From Thomasclavelia ramosa DSM 1402 (lineage in GTDB: Bacteria > Bacillota_I > Bacilli_A > Erysipelotrichales > Coprobacillaceae): a DNA stretch of 64,000 nt. Positions 54,235-62,529 of this stretch are shown here, in pieces; the stretch's first letter is position 1; each line of letters begins with the position of its first letter. The position numbers and the translations under genes are program-made. The notes under the pieces were generated by a model. The model was not told the DNA's origin. It made no database searches and saw nothing but the letters and a program-made list of their open reading frames with translations. The DNA is taken from assembly GCF_014131695.1 (NCBI RefSeq), contig NZ_CP036346.1, positions 62,001 to 126,000 on the forward strand, read 5' to 3'.

Positions 54235-55728
54235 ATGAAAAAAATAAAAACAATAGAAAAAAAGTATATAGTAGGCGTTGTTCTAATTTTTTTAGGCTGT
54301 CTAATTGTAACATCAATAATATGGGGCAATCGTACTTTTTCAGTAAAAACATTAAATCAGATTATATTTCATTTAAAAGTTCCTATGGAAGGCACAGACA
54401 ATGGAATTTATTTAGACTGGTTCATTTGGGCGGTACCTATTAGTATTGTTGCAGGATCATTAATAGTTGCTCTTATTTTTAATATTCATAGATTATGTAA
54501 GCGAAATAATGAAAAAATATCTCAGTCAATAAAAAAACATTTTATCAAAGGAGGTATTTTATGTATAATAATTTCTTTAATCTTTGCAATTTATAATTAT
54601 GATATATATGGCTATATTAATAACGTAGTACAGGAAACAGATATATATGAAAAATATTATGTTGATCCAAGCACTGCTAAAATTAGCTTTAATAATGGCA
54701 AGCGTAATATTATTCATTTATATTTAGAATCAGTGGAGAATACATATGCCAATACTACCTTTGGTGGTGCAGAGGAAATTAACTATATACCTGAGCTGTC
54801 ACAATTAGCAAAAAATAATATTAATTTTTCTAACAATGACAACATTGGAGGAAGTAGAACTATTGATGGAACTCAATGGACTATTGCCTCTCAAGTATCG
54901 CAAAATATGGGTATTCCTTTAAAATTATCAATAAAAAGTCAAAAGTATGATAATGATACAGCTTTTTTGCCTGGTGGGTATTCATTAGGTGAAGTATTGG
55001 AAGCGAACGGATATATAAATGAATTCATGTGTGGTTCTGATGCAAACTTTGGTGGAACTTCAAATTTCTATAAACAACATGGCAATTATATAATCAGAGA
55101 CTATAATAGTTTTAAGGAAAACCAAGAAATACCAGAAGATTATTTCGTTTTTTGGGGTATTGAAGATGCTAAACTATTTGAGTTTGCTAAAAAAGATATT
55201 ACTAAGTTAGCGAGTGGAGAAAAACCATTTAATATGGAAATTACAACTATTGATACTCATACACCAGATGGCTATTTATGTGATCAATGTAAAAATACTC
55301 ACAAAAATCAATATGCCAATGTGATTGAATGCCAGTCAAAACAAATTAATGACTTTATTAATTGGTGTAAAACGCAAGAATGGTATGAAAATACAACAAT
55401 AGTGATTACTGGTGATCATAATAGCATGTCAGAAAAGTTTTTTGTGGGAATTGATACTGATTATGTTAGAACACCATATAATTGCTTTATTAACAGTGTT
55501 GTAGAACCTGTCAATAATAAGAATAGATTATTCAGCACAATTGATATGTATCCAACAATGTTAGTGGCGATGGGGGCAAGTATTGAAGGAAATAGATTGG
55601 GATTAGGAACTAATTTATTTTCTGATAAAAAAACAATAATGGAAGAGATAGGGTTTAATGAACTGAATAATGAAGTTCAAAAAACGTCTCGATTTTATGA
55701 CTACACTATATTAGGATTAGAGAAGTAG
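54235..55728 (+). CDS. OpgB/LTA-synthase-like phosphoglycerol transferase, paralogue 2 (GacH-like)
   Basis: 497 residues, three membrane segments, then a sulfatase-fold domain: IIHLYLESVENTYANTT (metal-binding Glu), SRTIDGTQWTIASQV (nucleophile Thr), NMEITTIDTHTPDG and IVITGDHNSMSE. Same architecture and clear similarity to the protein at 22514, including the start W-G-N-R-T-F-S after the first segment and the CDQCKNTHK / CSLCPNTYS cysteines. Inside a cell-wall polysaccharide locus it most resembles GacH, which adds glycerol phosphate to side-chain sugars. It probably has its own promoter after the terminator at 54141-54173. Confidence 0.87.
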   Translation: MKKIKTIEKKYIVGVVLIFLGCLIVTSIIWGNRTFSVKTLNQIIFHLKVPMEGTDNGIYLDWFIWAVPISIVAGSLIVALIFNIHRLCKRNNEKISQSIKKHFIKGGILCIIISLIFAIYNYDIYGYINNVVQETDIYEKYYVDPSTAKISFNNGKRNIIHLYLESVENTYANTTFGGAEEINYIPELSQLAKNNINFSNNDNIGGSRTIDGTQWTIASQVSQNMGIPLKLSIKSQKYDNDTAFLPGGYSLGEVLEANGYINEFMCGSDANFGGTSNFYKQHGNYIIRDYNSFKENQEIPEDYFVFWGIEDAKLFEFAKKDITKLASGEKPFNMEITTIDTHTPDGYLCDQCKNTHKNQYANVIECQSKQINDFINWCKTQEWYENTTIVITGDHNSMSEKFFVGIDTDYVRTPYNCFINSVVEPVNNKNRLFSTIDMYPTMLVAMGASIEGNRLGLGTNLFSDKKTIMEEIGFNELNNEVQKTSRFYDYTILGLEK

Positions 55729-55740
55729 GAGGGCAATCAG

Positions 55741-58203
55741 ATGAAAACAGGTATTGTTGTCTTAAACTATAACGATGCAATTGAGACAATTGATTTTGTG
55801 GAAAAAATCAGTACTTTTAATGCTGTAGATATTATTTGTGTGGTTGATAATTGCTCAACTGATGATTCAGTAAAACAACTAAAGAAATTGAAAAATATTG
55901 AATTAATTGCGTTAGATACCAATGAAGGATATGCTGCTGGTAATAATGCAGGATTAAAGTATCTTTATGAACAAGAGTGCGATAATTATATTATTTCTAA
56001 TCCTGATATTATTATTGATAAACGAAACCTAATGGATTTTATTGCACATATGAATGCAGATACTAACTATCATTTATTCGGTCCAACTATTGAAGAACAA
56101 GGGACAATAAATCGTGGTTGGAAACAAAGAACGATTGCGTATGATATTCATGATAATTATCCTATTGTAAATAGGTTGTTCAAAAATAAGATTAAATATC
56201 GAAATTCATATTATAAAGGAGCAACAACTCCTGTAGATTGTATTTCGGGATGTTTTTTTGGAATAAAAAAAGCCTTAATAGATAGAATAGGTTTCTTAGA
56301 CGAAGGAACGTTTCTTTTCTATGAAGAAGATATTTTATGTGCAAAAGCTAAGAATGCTGGATTGCATGCTTGTGTTTTAAATAATGTTAAGGTGATTCAT
56401 AATCATTCAATAACAATTGATAAAAATATTAATCATTATCGTAAGCTAAGAGTTTTAAAAGATTCTCAAATGTATTACCATAAAACATGTTTTAAACATT
56501 CTGCTCATAAGCTAAAGAGGTTGCAAAGAACCGCTAATTGGGCTTGTAGCTTTGCTCGGCTAAGGACAAAAAAAGATATTATTAGTCAACATAATGGTCC
56601 AAAACAAAAAATATCTATATTATCATTACATTTACAGGTTGGAGGAATTGAAAAGGCAATTTGCTCACTTGCTAATATGTTAGTGGATAATTATGATGTT
56701 GAAATTATAAATGTATATAAATTGTGTGAGCCATCTTTTTATATTGATGAACGTGTTAATGTTAGCTATTTATCAACAGACTTAAAACCAAATAAAGAAG
56801 AATTTAAGTATGCTCTAAAAAATAAGCGATTTATTAAAATAATCAAGGAAGGGTACAAAGCTTTCAGAATAATTTTAAAGAAACGGAGCTTAATTAGGCA
56901 ATGTGCGAAAGTAAATGATGCTGATATAATTATTTCAAGTACCCTCGCTTTTGATAAAGCATTTTCAAAACATCAGAAAAACAAATTATTAATTGCATGG
57001 GAGCATTGTCATCCAGATCGTGATCCAAAATATCCTAAAAAAGTATATCGTGCTGTTAAAAAGTTTGACTTATTTATTCCAGCCTCAAAATCAATCTATG
57101 AATTTTATAAAGAATACTTAACAGGACCTCAGTGTATTTATTTACCATTGTGTATCGATGAGATCCCAAGAAATCGTGTTTCTTTAAATACAAATCAGAT
57201 TACAGTAATGGGACGACTATCCAAAGAAAAAGCCTATGATGATATGTTGAGGGTATTTAAAAAGGTATTGGAGCAAAATCCTGATGCTAAATTGAATATT
57301 TTGGGGGATGGTGAAGAAAGAGCTTCATTAAGTATATTGGCTGATCAATTAGCTATTAGTAATTCAGTAATTTTTCATGGAAATACAGTAGGTGAAGCTA
57401 AAAATGAGATTATGAATAATACAAGTGTGTTTGTTACAACATCACATTATGAAAGTTTTGGTCTAGTCTTATTGGAGGCAATGAGTTATGGTATTCCATG
57501 TGTGTCTTTCGATAGTGCGAAAGGTTCTTTAGATATTATTGAAGATGGGAAAGATGGTTTTATTATTAGAGATCGTAATCTTGATGAGATGGCAAATAAA
57601 ATAGTTGAACTTTTAAACAAAACAACTAAAACATTGCAAAATAATGCTATAAGAAAAGCTAAACGTTTTTCTTATCAAAATGTAAAAAAGCAGTGGTTAA
57701 AAGAATTTAATAATTTCAATATTCACGATTTAAAAACTAGAGTAATTTTTACATCCTCTGCTGGTGGGCATTTTAGTGAGTTGTGTGAATTAAGTGAACT
57801 GATGGAGCGGTACAACTCATTTTTGATTACGGAAGATCATGAGATGATGAAGGAGTACAAAAAAACTAATAAATCTCGTTCTTGGTATATGCCAGCAGGA
57901 ACTAAGGAGCATTTATTTAAGTTTTTGTGTAATTTCCCCATAAATATTTTTAAAAGTTTTAAGGCTTATTTAAAAGTTAAACCAGATGTTATTATTGCAA
58001 CAGGGGCGCATACGACTGTACCAATCTGTTACATTGCGAAATTATTTGGCAAAAAAGTAATTTTTATCGAAACGTTTGCGAATATCACTACTAAAACTTT
58101 ATCTGGAAAGCTTGTTTATCCAATTGCAGATTTATTTTTGGTTCAATGGGAAGAAATGTTGGAATTATATCCAAAAGCTAAATATCGAGGAGGTCTAAAA
58201 TAA
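55741..58203 (+). CDS. triple glycosyltransferase fusion: GT2 - GT4 - Alg14/EpsE-like
   Basis: 820 residues with three enzymes in one frame. About 1-245: GT2 rhamnosyltransferase-like (IVVLNYNDAIETIDFV, VVDNCSTDD, NEGYAAGNNAGLKY, SNPDIII, FLFYEEDILCAKA). About 285-650: GT4 (LSLHLQVGGIEKAICSLANM, VMGRLSKEKAYDDMLRVFKK, LNILGDGEER, TSHYESFGLVLLEAMSYGIP with the E-x7-E motif). About 660-820: Alg14/PssD/EpsE-like membrane-associated subunit (VIFTSSAGGHFSELCELSEL, IIATGAHTTVPICYIAKLFG, FIETFANITTKTLSGKLVYP). The catalytic partner of the last domain follows with a 1-bp overlap (TAATG). No internal starts are needed and no frameshift is seen. Confidence 0.92.
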   Translation: MKTGIVVLNYNDAIETIDFVEKISTFNAVDIICVVDNCSTDDSVKQLKKLKNIELIALDTNEGYAAGNNAGLKYLYEQECDNYIISNPDIIIDKRNLMDFIAHMNADTNYHLFGPTIEEQGTINRGWKQRTIAYDIHDNYPIVNRLFKNKIKYRNSYYKGATTPVDCISGCFFGIKKALIDRIGFLDEGTFLFYEEDILCAKAKNAGLHACVLNNVKVIHNHSITIDKNINHYRKLRVLKDSQMYYHKTCFKHSAHKLKRLQRTANWACSFARLRTKKDIISQHNGPKQKISILSLHLQVGGIEKAICSLANMLVDNYDVEIINVYKLCEPSFYIDERVNVSYLSTDLKPNKEEFKYALKNKRFIKIIKEGYKAFRIILKKRSLIRQCAKVNDADIIISSTLAFDKAFSKHQKNKLLIAWEHCHPDRDPKYPKKVYRAVKKFDLFIPASKSIYEFYKEYLTGPQCIYLPLCIDEIPRNRVSLNTNQITVMGRLSKEKAYDDMLRVFKKVLEQNPDAKLNILGDGEERASLSILADQLAISNSVIFHGNTVGEAKNEIMNNTSVFVTTSHYESFGLVLLEAMSYGIPCVSFDSAKGSLDIIEDGKDGFIIRDRNLDEMANKIVELLNKTTKTLQNNAIRKAKRFSYQNVKKQWLKEFNNFNIHDLKTRVIFTSSAGGHFSELCELSELMERYNSFLITEDHEMMKEYKKTNKSRSWYMPAGTKEHLFKFLCNFPINIFKSFKAYLKVKPDVIIATGAHTTVPICYIAKLFGKKVIFIETFANITTKTLSGKLVYPIADLFLVQWEEMLELYPKAKYRGGLK

Positions 58204-58679
58204 TGAGAATATTTGTCATGTTTGGAACTCAAGATAAAAGATTTGATCGTCTCTTAAATGCAATTCTTAACTCTAACTTTGTTAATGAGAATGAAGTGCA
58301 TGTTCAGCTGGGATATACAAAAGGTGATTATTCAGGAATTAATGGCCAAGAGTACTATACTGAAGATGAATTAAATCATCAAATTGAAATTGCGGATTTA
58401 ATTATTACCCATGCTGGAGTAGGGGCGATAGTATCTGCACTTAAGCTAAAAAAAAGAGTTATTGTTGTACCTCGTCTTGGACAATATAAGGAACAAAATA
58501 ATGATCATCAAGTACAAATTATGGAGAGGTTTGATAAGCAGGGGTATATTATACCATGTACTGATTTAAGTAAGCTTGACGAAACTGTTAATAATGCTTA
58601 TAATTTCGAACCGAAAGAATATGTAGCAGATAAGCAGGGAATTATTGATGAAATAACAGATTTTATCAATACCCTTTAG
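58203..58679 (+). CDS. EpsF/PssE/Alg13-like glycosyltransferase subunit (GT28 C-terminal fold)
   Basis: 158 residues: MFGTQDKRFDRLLNAI at the start, ADLIITHAGVGAIVSALKLK and VVPRLGQYKEQNNDHQVQIM, the UDP-sugar-binding motifs of the Alg13/PssE family. Such subunits work only with an Alg14/PssD-type membrane anchor, which here is the C-terminal domain of the preceding fusion protein, with TAATG overlap of stop and start. Together they would add a UDP-sugar to a lipid-linked acceptor. Confidence 0.92.
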   Translation: MRIFVMFGTQDKRFDRLLNAILNSNFVNENEVHVQLGYTKGDYSGINGQEYYTEDELNHQIEIADLIITHAGVGAIVSALKLKKRVIVVPRLGQYKEQNNDHQVQIMERFDKQGYIIPCTDLSKLDETVNNAYNFEPKEYVADKQGIIDEITDFINTL

Positions 58680-58689
58680 GAGGTAATTT

Positions 58690-59472
58690 ATGCACACTTT
58701 TGTGGTTTTAGCTTATAAAGAATCATCATATTTAGAAGAATGTATTAAATCTGTTTTGAATCAAAAATATCCTAGTAAAGTTGTTATAGCAACTTCTACC
58801 CCTAATCAATATATTGAAAATATTGCAGATAAATATTCATTAGCTATTAAAGTTAATCCCAATCCTGGAAAAGGAATAGGCTATGATTTTGATTTTGCTG
58901 TTTCATGTGGCGAAACAGAACTGACTACTGTTGCTCATCAGGATGATATTTATGATTACGAATATTCTGATTGCATAGTAAAAGCATACCTTAAAAATCC
59001 TAATTCGTTAATTGTATTTAGTGATTACTATGAAATTAGGGATAAAGGGAACGTATATAGCAATATTAATTTGAAAATAAAACGAATTCTTTTATTGCCG
59101 ATGAGGAGTAAAAAGATATCATCCACAAAGTTCGGTAAACGATTATCATTGCGTTTCGGTAATTCAATATGCTGTCCAGCAGTAACTTTTGTTATTGATA
59201 ATATTAAATCCAAAGATATTTTTAAATGTGACTTTGTTTGTGATGTTGATTGGTTTGCATGGGAAAAGCTGTCATTAAAAGATGGTAAATTTACTTTTGT
59301 GAATAATCCGTTAATGGGACATCGTGTTCATGAAGAATCTACGACTACAGAAATCATTAATGATCGAATTAGAACAAAGGAAGATCTAGTAATGTTTCAA
59401 AAATTCTGGCCTAAGTTTATATCAAATCTAATTAATAAGTTTTATGTAAAAGCAGAAAATAGCAATAGTTAA
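58690..59472 (+). CDS. family 2 glycosyltransferase, last of the locus
   Basis: 260 residues, AGGAGG upstream, 10 nt after the EpsF-like gene. N-terminal VVLAYKESSYLEECIKSVLN is a shortened GT2 start; TVAHQDDIYDYEY holds the D-D metal site; CDVDWFAWEKLSLKDG and GHRVHEEST stand where the catalytic base and acceptor loops are expected. Resembles GT2 enzymes found at the end of capsule clusters. Donor and acceptor unknown. Confidence 0.75.
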   Translation: MHTFVVLAYKESSYLEECIKSVLNQKYPSKVVIATSTPNQYIENIADKYSLAIKVNPNPGKGIGYDFDFAVSCGETELTTVAHQDDIYDYEYSDCIVKAYLKNPNSLIVFSDYYEIRDKGNVYSNINLKIKRILLLPMRSKKISSTKFGKRLSLRFGNSICCPAVTFVIDNIKSKDIFKCDFVCDVDWFAWEKLSLKDGKFTFVNNPLMGHRVHEESTTTEIINDRIRTKEDLVMFQKFWPKFISNLINKFYVKAENSNS

Positions 59473-59569
59473 GAAAATATAAGATTTAAATTTAAAAAAT
59501 AGTAGATTAAATCGAAAAAAGTATTTATAATAAAATCTGTATATGTATAAATAAAAAAGGAGAAAGTCT

Positions 59570-60262
59570 ATGCTAAAAAAATTATTAACGGTTGGTTTAG
59601 CACTAACAATGATGTTTGCTGTAACAGCGTGTAGTTCTAAGGATTCTGATTCAGACAAACCAAATGATAATAATACTTCTGATAACACAAAACAAGAGAG
59701 ACCCTTTACGGAATCAAATGGATTAATTAAGTACTTTACTATTAATGATGAAAAGATATGTTTGCCTGAAACAGTCGGCGAGTATGTTAAATATTTAGAA
59801 AAAATTGGAACTAAAGTAGAATTGGGTGATACTGGTAAATCAGTTGATGAGGCGCCTAAGGTAGATGCTGGTGGTATTTCATCTATGGTAGCTTACTTAA
59901 AAGTTTATTTAGATGATTCTGATTGGCAATGGTTTGGAATTCGTTATAAAAATGATACAGATAAAAAGCAATCAGTTGCGGACTGTAAAGTAACGCAAAT
60001 TACTTTAGATTATGATACAATTACGGAAGAAGAGAATCATTACGGTATAAAGACAACAGTATTTATTACTAAGGATGACCAAGAAATACCAATGAATGGG
60101 AAAACAACAAGCAGTAATTTGTTAAAATGGATTGGTAGCCCGCAACAAAATACAGATGGACATTGGCATTATACAGATTACCAAGGATACAAATATGAGT
60201 TTGTTACAGAAAATCAAAAGGGTATTTTAACTAGATTAGCAATAACATATCCAACAAATTAA
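59570..60262 (+). CDS. lipoprotein of unknown function
   Basis: 230 residues with a signal peptide and lipobox AVTAC (Cys21), then a disordered S/D/N/K-rich linker (24-43). The rest is a soluble domain (ICLPETVGEYVKYLEKIGTK, and LLKWIGSPQQNTDGHWHYTD) without a family I can name. Ribosome site AAGGAG. Set between the polysaccharide locus and a second lipoprotein gene, and ended by a compound hairpin. Confidence 0.75.
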   Translation: MLKKLLTVGLALTMMFAVTACSSKDSDSDKPNDNNTSDNTKQERPFTESNGLIKYFTINDEKICLPETVGEYVKYLEKIGTKVELGDTGKSVDEAPKVDAGGISSMVAYLKVYLDDSDWQWFGIRYKNDTDKKQSVADCKVTQITLDYDTITEEENHYGIKTTVFITKDDQEIPMNGKTTSSNLLKWIGSPQQNTDGHWHYTDYQGYKYEFVTENQKGILTRLAITYPTN

Positions 60263-60271
60263 TTCTTATAT

Positions 60272-60347
60272 AAGAGACTTAACTAGAAATAAAGGTTCTT
60301 ACCCTAAGCCGGATAAGAACTGAAATAAATAGTAAGTCTCTTTTTTT
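60272..60347 (+). terminator. compound nested hairpin terminator
   Basis: Outer stem AAGAGACTTA (60272-60281) / TAAGTCTCT (60333-60341) followed by a T run; inner stem GTTCTTA (60295-60301) / TAAGAAC (60314-60320) with loop CCCTAAGCCGGA. Two-level structure like the one at 17168-17238. The remaining stretch to 60524 has no gene. Confidence 0.7.
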
Positions 60348-60524
60348 GCTTTAAATAATTATATTTCCCAAATTGATTGAACAAATATTATAACATTGTT
60401 TGTTTTACTAAATAAAGCATGCCATAATTATTATGTGATTAGTAGCAGTAAAATTTTATCGATTGGAAGTGATAGTAATAAGATTAAAATAAATTCATAA
60501 GTTAAGCAGGGAAAGGGAAAAAAT

Positions 60525-61406
60525 ATGAAAAAACTTATAAAAATTTTAATGGTATCAATGATCTGCTTGGGTTTAACAGCTTGTGGTGAAAAGAAAGCAG
60601 CTAAAGCAGAAACTACTGATGATGTTGCTAAGATTGCCGAAGATAATGATTTAAATGATGAAGGCTTTGACAATTCAGGTTTGTTTTGGAAATTTAGTTT
60701 TGCTGGAATGGAGTTTAGTGTGGCATTTAATGTTGGAGATGATCCAAAGTTCTACTATGTAACTAATACATTAACGCTTGCTAATATTGATCGTATTAAA
60801 ATAAATCCAGATAAAGATATAGGGAGTCAATGGATATATCTACGACCAGTAAATGGAGAATTTGTTGTAGATGAAGAAGATATTAAAACTTATAATGATA
60901 AGGGAAGAAAAGAAGCTTATGAAGCATATCAAAAAAAATTTGAAAAATTGGGATTAACTTCTGAGTTATTAGCTAAATGGACAATAATTCAATTTAACCA
61001 AAATACTCGAACTGATTTGATAAAAAATATACAAAAAGATGCTGATACAGTCCTCACGAAAATTAAAGAAAATGGCTATAATTATGAAAAGGATAATAAG
61101 GGAAGACAGATAATAAGTTCAACCGAAGCTTATAAGATTGTCATTTCTAATAAAAAATGTATGGTAATTGATGCTGCTTTCGATCTTGAAGCAAAAACTG
61201 GATATATGTATCTTCCAGAACAAGGAACTTGTGGTTACTCAATAAATGGGGCAACACAATTTATTTATCAGTATTCTGATAATACATTCTTAAAAGGCGA
61301 GCCGACACTTGAACAATATGCTGAAATGAAGAATATAAAAAATTGGTATGATGAATTTTTAAACCAATTCTCCACTAAGACAGAAATCTTACAATTAATT
61401 AAATAA
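60525..61406 (+). CDS. lipoprotein of unknown function
   Basis: 293 residues; lipobox GLTAC (Cys20), then KKAAKAETTDDVAKIAEDND linker and a domain of about 240 residues rich in aromatic and charged residues (SGLFWKFSFAGMEFSVAFNV, YMYLPEQGTCGYSINGATQF). No recognised family, no catalytic motif. Not obviously related to the lipoprotein before it. Monocistronic, followed by a good terminator. Confidence 0.75.
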   Translation: MKKLIKILMVSMICLGLTACGEKKAAKAETTDDVAKIAEDNDLNDEGFDNSGLFWKFSFAGMEFSVAFNVGDDPKFYYVTNTLTLANIDRIKINPDKDIGSQWIYLRPVNGEFVVDEEDIKTYNDKGRKEAYEAYQKKFEKLGLTSELLAKWTIIQFNQNTRTDLIKNIQKDADTVLTKIKENGYNYEKDNKGRQIISSTEAYKIVISNKKCMVIDAAFDLEAKTGYMYLPEQGTCGYSINGATQFIYQYSDNTFLKGEPTLEQYAEMKNIKNWYDEFLNQFSTKTEILQLIK

Positions 61407-61448
61407 CCTTTATGTGTCTAAGTTATTTAATCAAAATATTACAATTAG

Positions 61449-61478
61449 CCATCTATTTTGTTAAATAGATGGTTTTTA
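61449..61478 (+). terminator. Rho-independent terminator
   Basis: CCATCTATTT (61449-61458) / AAATAGATGG (61463-61472), 4-base loop, T run. Confidence 0.8.
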
Positions 61479-61534
61479 TTTGAATATAGTAAAATAGAAT
61501 AAATTAAAACTAAGTTATGAATACTTTGAAAAAT

Positions 61535-61564
61535 CTAGTAATTTTACTAGTGGATTGATATAAT
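61535..61564 (+). promoter_or_regulatory. promoter region and palindrome of the murR-like gene
   Basis: Perfect palindrome CTAGTAATTTTACTAG (61535-61550) lies over the -35 position of a TATAAT (61559-61564) that precedes AAAGGGG and ATG 61590. The -35 itself is weak. Suggests autoregulation or another repressor. Confidence 0.5.
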
Positions 61565-61589
61565 TAATTAGAAAGGGGCTAAGATTATT

Positions 61590-62423
61590 ATGAATAGTTA
61601 TGCTAAAATAAAAGAGGCACAAAGCAGCTATACATCAACTGAAAAGGTTATTGCTAAGTATATTTTGGAAAATGCTGCTGATGTTTTAAAGTGTTCAGCG
61701 CAATCTCTGGGGGAGAAAACGGGTACCTCTGCTGCTGCAATTATTAGATTTTCAAAAAAATTAGGTTATAACGGTTTTAGTGAATTGAAAATGAGTTTAG
61801 CGCAGTCTAAACGTGCTCCTGAAGAAAAAATAGATTTTATTATTGATGAAAATGACGATATCGTAACTTTAGCTGATAAATGTTGTCGTTTAAATATGAA
61901 TACTGTTTTAAAGACATACCAGTTGATCGATACTAATCAATTAGACAATGCAATCAAAAAATTGATTGCTGCTAATACAATATATTTATTTGGTGTCGGT
62001 GGCTCGGCGATTGTCGCACAAGATGTGGAACAAAAGTTAACAAGAATTGGAAAAAAGGTAATCTATAATAAAGACTTACATGTTCAACTAACATTTAGTG
62101 AAAGTATGAATAAAGAGGATGCAGCATTATTTATTAGTTATTCGGGTACTACAAAGGGACTTGTTGAAATTGCTAAAATGATAAAAAACAAAAATGTACC
62201 AATTATATCAATTACTCAATTTAAGCCTAATCCACTTTCGAAATTAAGTGATATTATTTTACAAGTTCCTAATGAAGAAAAGGAAATAAGAATGGGAGCT
62301 ATTTCATCAAGAATCTCATCACTAGTAATGACAGATTTATTATATTATGGTGTATTTAAAAATGATCTAACAGGAAATAAAGATAAGCTTATTGAAACAA
62401 AAAGAATTGTTTCTAAAATATAG
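61590..62423 (+). CDS. RpiR/MurR-family transcriptional regulator
   Basis: 277 residues. N-terminal RpiR helix-turn-helix (about 1-77: STEKVIAKYILENAADVLKC, TSAAAIIRFSKKLGYNGFSE) and a complete SIS domain (about 125-255) with YLFGVGGSAIVAQDVEQKL, FISYSGTTKGLVEIAKMI and IISITQFKPNPLSKLSDIIL. This fits MurR, whose ligand is MurNAc-6-phosphate. It stands 106 bp before murQ, whose promoter bears two GAAAT-type palindromes; those are the likely targets. Confidence 0.9.
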   Translation: MNSYAKIKEAQSSYTSTEKVIAKYILENAADVLKCSAQSLGEKTGTSAAAIIRFSKKLGYNGFSELKMSLAQSKRAPEEKIDFIIDENDDIVTLADKCCRLNMNTVLKTYQLIDTNQLDNAIKKLIAANTIYLFGVGGSAIVAQDVEQKLTRIGKKVIYNKDLHVQLTFSESMNKEDAALFISYSGTTKGLVEIAKMIKNKNVPIISITQFKPNPLSKLSDIILQVPNEEKEIRMGAISSRISSLVMTDLLYYGVFKNDLTGNKDKLIETKRIVSKI

Positions 62424-62443
62424 GCTTTTCTTTTTTTGTTTAT

Positions 62444-62507
62444 AGTGAAATAATATTTTAAATAATTTAACATTTATATTGAAATAATATTTCAATAGAT
62501 ATATAAT
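62444..62507 (+). promoter_or_regulatory. murQ promoter with two RpiR-type operators
   Basis: Promoter TTGAAA (62479-62484), 17-bp spacer, TATAAT (62502-62507). A perfect 19-bp palindrome, ATTGAAATAATATTTCAAT (62478-62496, centre 62487), covers the -35. An imperfect copy, AGTGAAATAATATTTTAAA, is at 62444-62462 with its centre 34 bp upstream. Bound regulator would block RNA polymerase, so this looks like repression by the neighbouring RpiR protein. Confidence 0.78.
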
Positions 62508-62529
62508 AAATATGGAAGGAGTGGAATGG

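Noticed and set aside
62512-62529. Upstream ATG of murQ
   Set aside because: It begins four bases after the -10 and lies within the ribosome site itself; ATG 62530 is correctly spaced.
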